Positions 1 through 7,041 of a stretch of DNA of 13,430 nt are shown here, piece by piece. The position numbers and the translations under genes were made by a program. Every line of letters starts with the position of its first letter. The first letter of the stretch is position 1. The DNA lies in assembly GCA_022496185.1 (NCBI GenBank), contig WTXG01000564.1:1-13430 (forward strand), in the 5' to 3' direction. The stretch is from Multifurca ochricompacta. Its lineage: Eukaryota > Basidiomycota > Agaricomycetes > Russulales > Russulaceae. Under the pieces are notes generated by a model, which did no database searches, was not told where the DNA came from, and saw nothing but the letters and a program-made list of their open reading frames with translations.

Positions 1-2
1 TG

Positions 3-254
3 AAAGCGATCGAGGCGAGTCAGAAGAACCGGGAGCGGGAGCTTGCAGGACGGTCAGATGAGTTCGAGGCCGAGTTGAAAGGATTCGTCGGTGGGAAGAA
101 GTTGAAGATGACCGGTGGGGCAGAGGAGACGGAGAGGGTTCGCCAGCATAAGAACGATTTGACGCTCAAGGCTATATTTGGGGGAAACAGCTCGCCGGCG
201 CAGCAGGCATCCCTCGCTCCTACTCCTGTCCCTGCTCCTGTTGCCGGTAGGTAG
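3..254 (+). CDS. C-terminal end of an unrecognised host protein (partial)
   Basis: An open frame enters from the left edge and runs 83 codons to a TAG at 252-254; no start lies in the window. The N-terminal three quarters is highly charged and probably helical (motifs such as RERELAGRSDEFEAELKGF and VGGKKLKMTGG, then ETERVRQHKND), ending in TLKAIFGG. It is followed by a short Ala/Pro/Gln-rich tail (SSPAQQAS, PTPVPAPVAGR). The stretch is GC-rich with many CpG, unlike the AT-rich DNA after the stop, which supports real coding sequence outside the transposons. I do not recognise the family and assign no function. The last codons contain GGTAGGTAG, which could also act as a splice donor, so the true end might lie further right in an unseen exon. 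Confidence 0.6.
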   Translation, partial: KAIEASQKNRERELAGRSDEFEAELKGFVGGKKLKMTGGAEETERVRQHKNDLTLKAIFGGNSSPAQQASLAPTPVPAPVAGR

Positions 255-1435
255 CAAGTTTGGCTCTCCAATCTCTATGGTGTGTAAGGGATCGGGATTG
301 TTCTATTTATCAATTCGTCATTCCGTCCGCCAGCCCCGTTTATCATCACGCATTTTTTCTTTCTCGTCACGGTTGTCATTTGCTTCATAGTACCATTCCT
401 TTCCTCATGTGTTCCCATTTGCTGTCTTTCTCTCAAGCCTACTATTTTTTATAGATGATGTGTTCATCCTTTCTTCATGGGCCCCTTTTCTTCTCTTCTT
501 TGTGTAAAATGAATGATGTGACCTCTCATGTGTTAACCATAGCGTATAAAGCAAGTATCTCCAAACTTTTCACATAATGACAAATTGTATGTTTTTATCA
601 GAGTCTATGTTACAACCCCTGTGGCAGCCTGGCTTTTTCTCCAATTGTTAAAGAGAATTCCCTTTACCCCAGACTTCTCTGCCCACCATTTGCTTCCTGA
701 CTATGCCTTCTTATTTTTGTTATATTACCTTAGTACCACTGATACTTCCTGAGAAACAGGCATGGCCCAGCTTATACTAGATACTACTTTACTACTAGCT
801 ATCTATCTCACCTTGTTTTACTTAGAAGCTTAGATGCAGTTGTTTATGCAATAGCAACTGCTTTACAGTAACCCACAAAACTGTTCCAATGTTTGGCCAT
901 CCTGAAGAGATTGACCTGCCACACAATGAGAATACTTTCCAAAATTAGTAGAAATTGGTAGAGGATAGTGTAGCATCTAAGCTTTGATTAGAGCCTATAA
1001 TAATGTCAATTGGGTCAGTGGTTCATGATATATAAAATGTTTTGTGAGGCATTATCATTGGAACAGTTGTGACATTTATTGTGGTTTTGTGTTTACGACT
1101 TACTTTGCATGTCGGGTTTTTTGAATGAATTTTGTAACCTACACTTGATAACTAAGTACCTTATCATCTGTGTCTAGGTCTGTACAAATATTGGGGACAC
1201 AGCCCCTTCCTATCCACACAACTGTCCCTCTCCATGCTATCTAGACTACCTCCCTATGATGTAGCTAATGACATGGCCATGATGACATCCCAATGCTGTT
1301 GCTCTTAGGTCTAGATAGTTGTATTAGCTCACTGTCTGTCTGCTGTGTACTTAAAAGACTTACTAGAATCTGGAGACAGACCCTAAGTCTGTTCTCCTGT
1401 ACCCAATACAGGTGTATAGATCCCCAACCAAAAAG
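255..1435. other. AT-rich intergenic DNA, no gene seen
   Basis: No frame here has a convincing protein or codon pattern, and the short open frames are of chance length. The first part is presumably the 3' UTR of the gene ending at 254. Near the right end are two small inverted repeats next to the LTR palindrome. One is at 1372-1398 (GGAGACAGAC against GTCTGTTCTCC). The other is CCTGT...ACAGG at 1396-1412. Read on the minus strand, 1297-1435 ends in GCAACA, the complement of the TGTTGC that opens the neighbouring LTR, so part of it may be old element sequence. Confidence 0.5.
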
Positions 1436-1436
1436 G

Positions 1437-1686
1437 TGTTGCTTGGGGTCAAAGAAGCACCAAGAATTCATCTCTTGGTTCGGGAATGATCGGGAATTGA
1501 CCCTATGTGCCAATGCACCACCCACCTCCACAGCTGTGAAGGTATTCATCTGCGCGACATTATTACATTAAGCATATGCGCTCCACAAGTGCTTATGGAC
1601 ATCCTATCTATAATATTCATACCCACATGTATATAAGGACTGCAGAGAAGGGAATGAGACTTTAAGTGAGATGACCCTTCTCTGCA
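1437..1686 (+). repeat. Inverted second copy of the Copia-A LTR
   Basis: A plus-strand copy of the same LTR, from TGTTGC at 1437 to CTGCA at 1686. It overlaps the minus-strand copy by 46 bp in the shared terminal hairpin. It has no polypurine tract or coding region of its own outside it. I see no 5-bp duplication pairing its outer flank (AAAGG, 1432-1436) with the other end of the element. It therefore looks like an inverted duplication of the 3' LTR and not like a separate solo insertion. Confidence 0.6.
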
Positions 1687-1888
1687 GTCCTTATATACAT
1701 GTGGGTATGAATATTATAGATAGGATGTCCATAAGCACTTGTGGAGCGCATATGCTTAATGTAATAATGTCGCGCAGATGAATACCTTCACAGCTGTGGA
1801 GGTGGGTGGTGCATTGGCACATAGGGTCAATTCCGATCATTCCCGAACAAGAGATGAATTCTTGGTGCTTCTTTGACCCCAAGCAACA
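1641..1888 (-). repeat. 3' LTR of Copia-A
   Basis: Read on the minus strand, this starts TGTTGCTTGGGG directly after the polypurine tract and ends CTCTGCA, giving TG...CA ends and a length of 248 bp. It holds a TATA box (minus strand, 1689-1697) about 50 bases before its end, so R and U5 would be short. The last 46 bases form a hairpin with a 12-bp stem and 22-nt loop. The end is inferred from the CA dinucleotide, because the mirror-image copy makes the outer boundary ambiguous. Confidence 0.65.
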
Positions 1889-1898
1889 CTCCCCCATG
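1889..1898 (-). other. Polypurine tract of Copia-A
   Basis: On the minus strand CATGGGGGAG sits directly before the TGTTGC start of the 3' LTR. A purine run here is the primer for plus-strand DNA synthesis in LTR retroelements. It lies 14 bases past the stop of the RNase H frame. Confidence 0.75.
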
Positions 1899-1912
1899 TC
1901 AGTGTGCCACCC

Positions 1913-2554
1913 TTATGCTGGGCCCAAGCCAAGCATTGCAGTGCATTTCAGCACCTTTGCCCGATCGAGTGCCTTTGTGAAGATGTCTGCAGCCATGTCC
2001 GCAGTGGGAACAAAGACGGGCTCGATCAGCCCCTCCTGCACTGCGTCCCTGAGCCAGAACAGCCGCAAATCAAGATGCTTCATCTTTCCGTGGTGTTCCG
2101 GATTCTTGCTCACTGCAATGGCAGACTGATTGTCCATGTGCAGGAGGGAGGGTCCGGACATGGGGCGCCCAATCTCCCCCAGAAATTGTCACATCCAAAG
2201 GATTTCTTTCCCAGCCTCCACAGCTGAGATATGCTCTGCCTCAGTGGTGGAAAGTGCCACCAGTGGTTGCAACTTTGAGCTCCAAGAGACGGCACCAGTC
2301 CCAAGCTTCACCACATAGCCCCCAGTAGACTTTCCATTGTCTGGATTGCCGCCATGATCGGCATCGGAATATGTTGTGAATGGCTCGGGGGAGTCAGTTG
2401 GTTGATACACAATCCTATAGTTTACTGTGCCCTTTAGATAGCGAAGTACATGTTTGGCTGCTTGCCAGTGGAGGGGGCTGGGTTTGGAGTTGAATCTAGC
2501 AAGGACACCAGCTGCGTAGGCAATATCCGGTCTTGTGGTGACTGCGAGGTACAT
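1913..2554 (-). pseudogene. Copia-A RNase H domain with one nonsense codon
   Basis: Minus-strand frame starting near MYLAVTTRPDIAYAAGVL and running to a stop at 1913-1915. Copia RNase H landmarks appear in order: SDAD (first Asp), GAVSWSSKLQ, STTEAEHISAVEAGKEILW with the catalytic Glu, then HMDNQSAI with another Asp, and FVPTADMAADIFTKAL at the C-terminus. An in-frame TGA at 2189-2191 follows ILWM. The family has Arg here, so CGA to TGA is the simplest explanation, and the same frame continues beyond it. The usual Trp after SDAD is His. This is the C-terminal part of the same polyprotein as the RT entry, separated from it by frameshifts. Confidence 0.85.
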
Positions 2555-3914
2555 CAGACACCCAACAAGAGAGAGGTAGGGGTGTTGGGCATTTCTGCAG
2601 CTTCAGGTTCAGTCTGCGGTGACATAGATATGGAGAGGGAGATCCAGGGTCCAACGGAGTGGACATGGGTTTGCAATCATGCAACCCATGATCCTGAAGA
2701 AGATCGGAGATATATTGACTCTGAGAGAGAAAGAGGTGCCGATTTGGGCGATCCCTATGAATTTCCATGCCCAGAAGCTGAGTGGTGGGTCCTAGATCTC
2801 ACAGCTTGAAGTGCATAGCTAGTTCACAGATAATGGAATCAATCTTGGCTCCATCCGTGCTGGCCAAGGTGAGATCGTCCACAAAGATTGGCATCAGAAT
2901 CTTGACATCATTATGATGAAAGATGTACACCCCATGATCAGATTGAACCTGTTGGAAGCCCATGGAAAGGAGAACAGAGTGAAGCTTCCTATTCCATACT
3001 CGGCCGGCTTGCTTCAAGCCATAAAGTGACTTCTTCAATTTGCACACATACTCGGGTCCGCCGACCTCAAATCCCTCTGGCTGTTGCATGTATATTTCCT
3101 CCTCTAGCTCGCCATTGAGATAGGCATGGGAGATATCCACAGAGCGAAGTTCCATGTCCTCCAGTGCGGAAATGGCAAGGATGGTTCTGATGGTTGAGTA
3201 CCTGACAGTGGGAGTGAACGTTTCTTTGAAGTCAAAGCCAGGGCGCTGTGAATAACCTTTGGCAACCATCCTTGCTTTGTACCTGTCAAGGGAGCCATCC
3301 GCATTCCGCTTTATCTTCAGGAACCATCTGGACCCGATTGCTCTCTTTCCGGGAGGCAGCTTGACAATCTCCCAAGTGCCATTGAGTCTGTGAGCCTCCA
3401 TCTCCTCTTCGCAGGCAGTCTGCCAGAGCTGAGCATCATCACACCTCTGAGACTGTCTGTAGGAGGTGGGCTCGATCGCAGAGGCGATGTTGGCATCGAT
3501 GGGATCAGGGGGATCATCAGGGATGCTGTCATCACCTGGATAGGGGGTTATTGGAGCAGATTCCCCTATGAGATTAGGGGGATCGTCGGGGTCATCATTC
3601 GCATCCAGGGAGGGTACGGCCAGAGTGGGTTCCCTCGTCTGTTTGTAGCGCTGTGGGACTGACCATTTCTCAGGGAACCAGATTTCTCTGGGCCGTTGGA
3701 GGCGCTGGGGATGAGATGGAGCTGGGTCTGGGCTGGGAACGGCAGTGGGAGCCAATGGAGATAAGATCATAGGAATAGGAGGCGGATCAGAGGATGGTGA
3801 TGTCACAGGTTGAGTTGGAGGCGGATCGGAAGACGTGGAGATAGGAGGCAGATCAGAAGGTGGAGATGGTGATGTCACAGATGCAGGTGGATTGGAAGGA
3901 CTCCCCCCCCACAA
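2555..3914 (-). pseudogene. Copia-A reverse transcriptase domain (RVT_2 type), broken
   Basis: A 371-codon minus-strand frame begins in a long Pro/Ser linker (typical between integrase and RT), then enters RT. Landmarks are GSRWFLKIK, YKARMVAKGYSQ, the first catalytic Asp in SVDISHAYLNGEL (Asp about residue 260), SLYGLKQAGRVWN, and the active site FVDD at residues 344-347 (2874-2885), where YVDD is more usual. A TGA at 2799-2801 interrupts KL*DLGPTTQLLGM at a position that is normally Arg. The same frame continues past it through LFLSQSQYISDLL to about 2640. Two single-base frameshifts near 2640 and 2570 then separate it from the RNase H frame. Codon 1 is not a true start, because the frame entered by slippage at 3902-3909. 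Confidence 0.88.
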
Positions 3915-4473
3915 ACGGATTGCTGTGACTCTGTATGATCATCCCAAATGGTTGGCAGAGCAATAGGGGAGGGAGCAAGAAGCGTGCGATCAGGGGTTGA
4001 GATGTGGGGCGTGAAGCAGTGTGATGCATGAAGAACCTTTCATCGAAGTCAGCTCTCTCTGAGATTATCACCCGTTTGCTGCCAGGATGATAGAACTTCC
4101 ATGCTTTGTACCCCTGAGGGTACCCGATGAAGATGCACTTTTCCATATGAGTGCCCAAGCTCCCAAGCGGTCTCTTGTCCTGCTGAATCAGTACATAGGC
4201 AGTGCATCCCCAGACCCGAAGCCGTGAGAGATCAGGCTTGGTTCCGAGGAAGGCTTCGTGAGGGGTGCTATTGACGAGAACAGAGGTTGAGATGATGTTC
4301 CCTCCAGAGTCCTTGATCTCAGGTGTCGCAGTTGGCCTTTTGTCCAACCCAGTGACAAGACACCATAGGCCATTGAGCTGAAGCCAAGTTTTAATGTTGT
4401 CTGCCCAGATGCGATAGTTCCAAGATGTGAGAAGAGAGATGGATACTGGCAATTGATCTTTGGAAGAGGCCAT
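3905..4473 (-). pseudogene. Copia-A Gag N-terminus fused in frame to integrase C-terminal region
   Basis: The first about 60 codons (MASSKDQLP, WNYRIWADNIKTWLQL) are the N-terminal Gag domain of a copia polyprotein. After SGGNI the frame abruptly becomes integrase (STPHEAFLGTKPDLSRLRVW, then GCTAYV, IFIGYPQGYKAWKFYHP, ISERADFDE). The zinc knuckle, DSG protease, HHCC finger and DDE core are absent, so an in-frame deletion joined the two at about 4295. An ATG seven codons upstream (4492-4494) is also in frame; I prefer 4473 because MASS-type starts are common in copia Gag. The frame is lost at a run of eight G (minus strand) at 3903-3910, just before the Pro/Ser linker of the RT frame. Confidence 0.85.
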
Positions 4474-4574
4474 GTATAGGTATGAGCAGGACAAGGTCTA
4501 GTGGCGAGATAAGGTCTTTTTATGAGAGGAGCAAGAAGTTCCAAGTGAGCAGGGGTGCAGTAGATGGTGAAGCC

Positions 4575-4586
4575 CAGGGCCCATAA
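4575..4586 (-). other. Primer-binding site of Copia-A (initiator tRNA-Met half)
   Basis: Minus strand TTATGGGCCCTG. This is complementary to the anticodon-loop end of the 5' half of eukaryotic initiator tRNA-Met (…GGGCCCAUAA), the primer type known from Drosophila copia. It lies about 100 bases before the Gag start, as expected. Confidence 0.65.
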
Positions 4587-4587
4587 C

Positions 4588-4658
4588 TCATACCCACATG
4601 TATATAAGGACTGCAGAGAAGGGTCATCTCACTTAAAGTCTCATTCCCTTCTCTGCAG
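4588..4658 (+). repeat. Inverted fragment of the Copia-A LTR at its 5' end
   Basis: These 71 bases match the terminal part of the minus-strand LTR at 1641-1711 exactly by eye, TATA box included (TATATAAGG at 4601-4609), but in plus orientation. Beside a minus-strand primer-binding site the LTR should be in minus orientation, so this piece is flipped. The central 22-base loop is also opposite in sense to the loop at 1653-1674. Confidence 0.8.
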
Positions 4659-4696
4659 GTTAGTATTACTTTGTCGTAGCAAACATAATAAAACTA

Positions 4697-4720
4697 AAAG
4701 TCTCATTCCCTTCTCTGCAG
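4697..4720 (+). repeat. Second copy of the LTR terminal 24 bp
   Basis: The 24 bases here, ending TTCTCTGCAG, exactly repeat 4635-4658, after an intervening 38 bases of unrelated AT-rich sequence. This is the very end of the Copia-A LTR, duplicated without the rest. Confidence 0.8.
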
Positions 4721-4951
4721 TCCCTTGTGTGCCCAAGCACATAAGGCCCCTTGTATCCGTTCAACGCGACAAAAGGCCCCCACTTGAGCCCCTAAGCCAC
4801 ACCTTAGGAGTCTTCATCCCACTCATCTTGTGACAGGACTGAGTGTCCTTGTTTGATTTCACCTCCCATGCATGCCTGCTGCAACTTGCAGGGCTTGAAC
4901 AATCCAATCTAGACCTTGATATCTTGGCTATGAAGCTTGATCCTCCTTGAT
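4721..4951. other. Unassigned spacer between the two copia elements
   Basis: No coding frame, RNA gene or repeat recognised. This sequence and that from 9847 onward were contiguous before Copia-B inserted. Confidence 0.5.
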
Positions 4952-4956
4952 ATGAA
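4952..4956. repeat. Target-site duplication of Copia-B, left copy (ATGAA)
   Basis: ATGAA directly precedes the TGTTAG start of the 5' LTR and is repeated exactly after the 3' LTR at 9842-9846. Five-base duplications are typical of copia integrase. Confidence 0.93.
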
Positions 4957-5263
4957 TGTTAGAATACAGCCACGGCACACAGCCACATAGATACCAGAGA
5001 TGGCGGCCCGAGATCGATCATATCGAGGCTGTCCTACACAATGCATGAGGTGTCGTGCAAATTTCTTTACTTTATTATAGGACTATTCGCATAGTTAGTG
5101 TCCTCAGTCTTTCTGTTCCAAAGACTGAGGTCAGTATCATTCTCTTCATACCTACATTGTCTTTTACTAATTCTTTCTGTAGCTACTCGCTTTTCTAGGT
5201 ATTACCTAGCAATATAGTCTTTCTGTTCCAAAGACTGAGCTACTCGCTTTTCTAGCTCTTACA
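4957..5263 (+). repeat. 5' LTR of Copia-B
   Basis: Runs from TGTTAGAATACAG to CTCTTACA. It contains a perfect hairpin at 5103-5129 (CTCAGTCTTT, 7-nt loop, AAAGACTGAG). The core of that hairpin is repeated at 5216-5236. Two copies of AGCTACTCGCTTTTCTAG lie near 5181 and 5238, and a 15-bp palindrome CTAGGTATTACCTAG sits at 5195-5209. The promoter should lie here, but I see no strong TATA box. Confidence 0.95.
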
Positions 5264-5265
5264 GA

Positions 5266-5279
5266 TTATGAGACCTGAG
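5266..5279 (+). other. Primer-binding site of Copia-B (initiator tRNA-Met half)
   Basis: TTATGAGACCTGAG begins two bases after the LTR. It resembles the complement of the 5' half of a fungal initiator tRNA-Met ending in the anticodon loop; the yeast tRNA, as I recall it, would give TTATGAGCCCTGCG, 12 of 14 identical. The usual 3'-end primer site TGGTA... is absent. Confidence 0.6.
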
Positions 5280-5337
5280 TTTCTCTAAATTGAACCAGAT
5301 TACATACCAGACAGAAAACCACCACGCACCATAAACA

Positions 5338-7041
5338 ATGAGTTCCCCAATCAGCACAGCAGCACCCAAAGCAGCAGCAGCACCGTCTACAAAAGGAGCA
5401 TGTCAATATGACATACCATACTTGGAAGAAGATGGTGGCAATTTCACATTCTGGAAGTACAGAGTTCAAATGGTCTTGAAACTGTGGAGATTGTGGTCCG
5501 TGGTTGATGGATCAGAGCCTCAGCCAAATCCTACAGCACCTCCTGAAGCACAGGAGGAATGGGCATTCAAAGATAGTGAAGCGCAAGCACAGATATCATT
5601 AACTCTCAAGGACGAACCCCTAAGTACTGTCCTATATGCGAAGATGGCCAAGGAATGCTGGGATAAGTTATTAGTCTGCTACGAAGGCAAAGGAGAACAA
5701 AAGATAGTCTACCTTATCAACGACGTCTTCCGCTCCACCCTCTCGGACACAGAATCCCTGGAGCCCCAGATAAATGCCATAGTCAGGGCTGCCCATACAA
5801 TTTCTAACATTGGCTTACCACTGGATGACAAGCTCGTCGCCTTCGCAATCATTTCCTCACTCCCAACCTCTCTATCCACCTTAAAAACCATCCTTTCCAC
5901 GACAAATCCCTCTTCCCTCACTATTGAACATGTTAAATCACAGATAATCCTTGACAAACAGCGCCGTGTCCAAGAATCGGGCCTTGGCGCGACCGCTTAC
6001 TTCACGCACTCAGCAAAAGCAGCTAAAAAAGGAAAAGGAAAGTCAGAAGAGGACAAGCCAAAGAAACGGTGTACTCACTGTAAAAAGTGTGGGCATGTGG
6101 TGGAAGAATGTTGGAAGCTCAAGAAGGAAAATGAAGCCAAAGCTACTGACTCAGGTGCTAATGCTCAGCAATCCTCCTCTAACGCTAAGGCCGCGGCAAA
6201 AGTCGCTGTAACGGATAGCCAGCCCATCCAAAGCGAAGACCCTGTACTCCTGTTCAAAGTGCTACAAGTCCTATCAGCATGTGTCGACCTCAATCAGCAA
6301 TGGATAATTGATTCAGGGGCATCACGTACCATGTGTTCCCATAGGAATTGGTTTTTCCAGTTTAAATCACTTTCAATCCCAGTCAAGATCGTCCTAGGTG
6401 ATAACAGCTCAATTCTTGGCACTGGTGTTGGTAGTATCCATGTCCGAATGAGGGCAAACAACAAGTGGACTAACACAATTCTCCAAGACGTCCTGTACGT
6501 TCCCGAATTGCATGGAAATCTACTGTCTGTTGCCCAACTCGCAAGCCATGGAGCTGATGTCTGCTTTGCTAAGAACACCTGCCAAATCTATAGTCAGACT
6601 GGGGTACTTACCTGTGAGGGACGCCTCGAAGGAAACCTCTACATCATGGACACACATACTGTCGCACCAGAGACAGTGCACATCGCCAGGGTGGACGCTT
6701 TCCCAGCTGAAGGAGATGAAATTAGCCCTAAAGACAAAACCACTTTAATCGCACTAAGTACAGTTGCAAAGGCAGACCTACATACCTGGCATCGAAGACT
6801 TGGGCATCTCAACGCTGATGCTGTTCTCCGCATGGTTCGAAAGGGAATGGTCAAGGGAATGGACATTACCTCAGAGTCAAGTCCACCTGGCCCCTGCGAG
6901 TCATGCCTTAAGGGAAAGCAGACACGCGCTGAGATCCAGAAGTCCACAGAAACCAGAGCCACTGCAGTCTTAGGCCGAGTCTTCTCCGATGTGTGCGAAA
7001 GCTACCATGGTGATCCCACCAAGGGTTTGAATACTTTGTAA
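5338..7041 (+). CDS. Copia-B Gag-protease-integrase N-terminal polyprotein (open part)
   Basis: 567 codons from an ATG 75 bases after the LTR. Residues about 25-215 form the copia Gag domain (FWKYRVQMVLKLWRLW; CWDKLLVCYEGKGEQK). A Lys-rich stretch is followed by a CX2CX4HX4C zinc knuckle (Cys245, Cys248, His253, Cys258) that binds the element RNA. The aspartic protease site is DSGAS with Asp325. The integrase HHCC finger has His485, His490, Cys520 and Cys523. The first catalytic Asp of the integrase core is probably Asp551 (VFSDVCESY). The frame stops at 7039-7041, but the last six residues are out of register: homologous sequence resumes at GFEYFVTWVDD one base over, so an apparent one-base deletion in the G run at 7023-7025 ends it. 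A complete copia polyprotein is usually 1300-1500 residues. Confidence 0.93.
   Translation: MSSPISTAAPKAAAAPSTKGACQYDIPYLEEDGGNFTFWKYRVQMVLKLWRLWSVVDGSEPQPNPTAPPEAQEEWAFKDSEAQAQISLTLKDEPLSTVLYAKMAKECWDKLLVCYEGKGEQKIVYLINDVFRSTLSDTESLEPQINAIVRAAHTISNIGLPLDDKLVAFAIISSLPTSLSTLKTILSTTNPSSLTIEHVKSQIILDKQRRVQESGLGATAYFTHSAKAAKKGKGKSEEDKPKKRCTHCKKCGHVVEECWKLKKENEAKATDSGANAQQSSSNAKAAAKVAVTDSQPIQSEDPVLLFKVLQVLSACVDLNQQWIIDSGASRTMCSHRNWFFQFKSLSIPVKIVLGDNSSILGTGVGSIHVRMRANNKWTNTILQDVLYVPELHGNLLSVAQLASHGADVCFAKNTCQIYSQTGVLTCEGRLEGNLYIMDTHTVAPETVHIARVDAFPAEGDEISPKDKTTLIALSTVAKADLHTWHRRLGHLNADAVLRMVRKGMVKGMDITSESSPPGPCESCLKGKQTRAEIQKSTETRATAVLGRVFSDVCESYHGDPTKGLNTL

Larger units (their letters stand above)
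1436..1889. repeat. Near-perfect inverted repeat built from two opposed LTRs
   Basis: The left arm (1436-1652) is the reverse complement of the right arm (1675-1889), around a 22-bp spacer at 1653-1674. By eye I find no substitutions over about 215 bp. The only differences are two single extra G bases in the left arm (TTGGTTC against TTGTTC, CGGGAATT against CGGAATT). Each outer end reads TGTTGC inward, a normal TG start of an LTR. Each arm carries a TATA box, TATATAAGG at 1630-1638 on plus and its complement at 1689-1697 for minus, so the two promoters face each other. The centre is the LTR's own terminal stem, TGCAGAGAAGGG with CCCTTCTCTGCA. The right copy is the 3' LTR of Copia-A. Confidence 0.9.
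1437..4658 (-). mobile_element. Copia-A: degenerate Ty1/copia LTR retrotransposon
   Basis: The coding order on the minus strand is Gag start, integrase C-terminal part, RT and RNase H, which is the copia order (integrase before RT). A polypurine tract and an LTR close its 3' end. At the 5' end a tRNA-type primer-binding site lies at 4575-4586, but the proper LTR is replaced by a 71-bp inverted LTR piece (4588-4658). Damage consists of one large in-frame internal deletion of roughly 2 kb judged against Copia-B, a frameshift at an eight-G run, at least two further frameshifts near 2640 and 2570, and two TGA stops. It cannot be autonomous. No target-site duplication was found. Confidence 0.85.

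Noticed and set aside
1265..1571. Opposed open frames of 92-94 codons
   Set aside because: They run across the LTR and its flank on both strands, have no protein-like composition, and are explained by LTR sequence.
1297..1888. A single 592-bp LTR with TGTTGC...GCAACA ends
   Set aside because: The ends would fit, but the 5' side of Copia-A does not show the same terminal sequence beside its primer site. The extension to 1297 rests on six bases only.
1806..2809. Plus-strand open frames of 107-119 codons
   Set aside because: They are the antisense of the RT and RNase H regions of Copia-A, which have clear catalytic motifs on the minus strand.
7021..7041. Programmed ribosomal frameshift at the end of the 567-codon frame
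   Set aside because: It falls inside the integrase core, not at a gag/pol border, has no slippery heptamer I recognise, and is followed by eight more breaks of the same kind.
5338..7041. A domesticated Gag-like host gene, since the frame is intact
   Set aside because: The frame includes protease and integrase start, lies between matching LTRs with a target duplication, and ends by a lesion, so it is a plain transposon gene.
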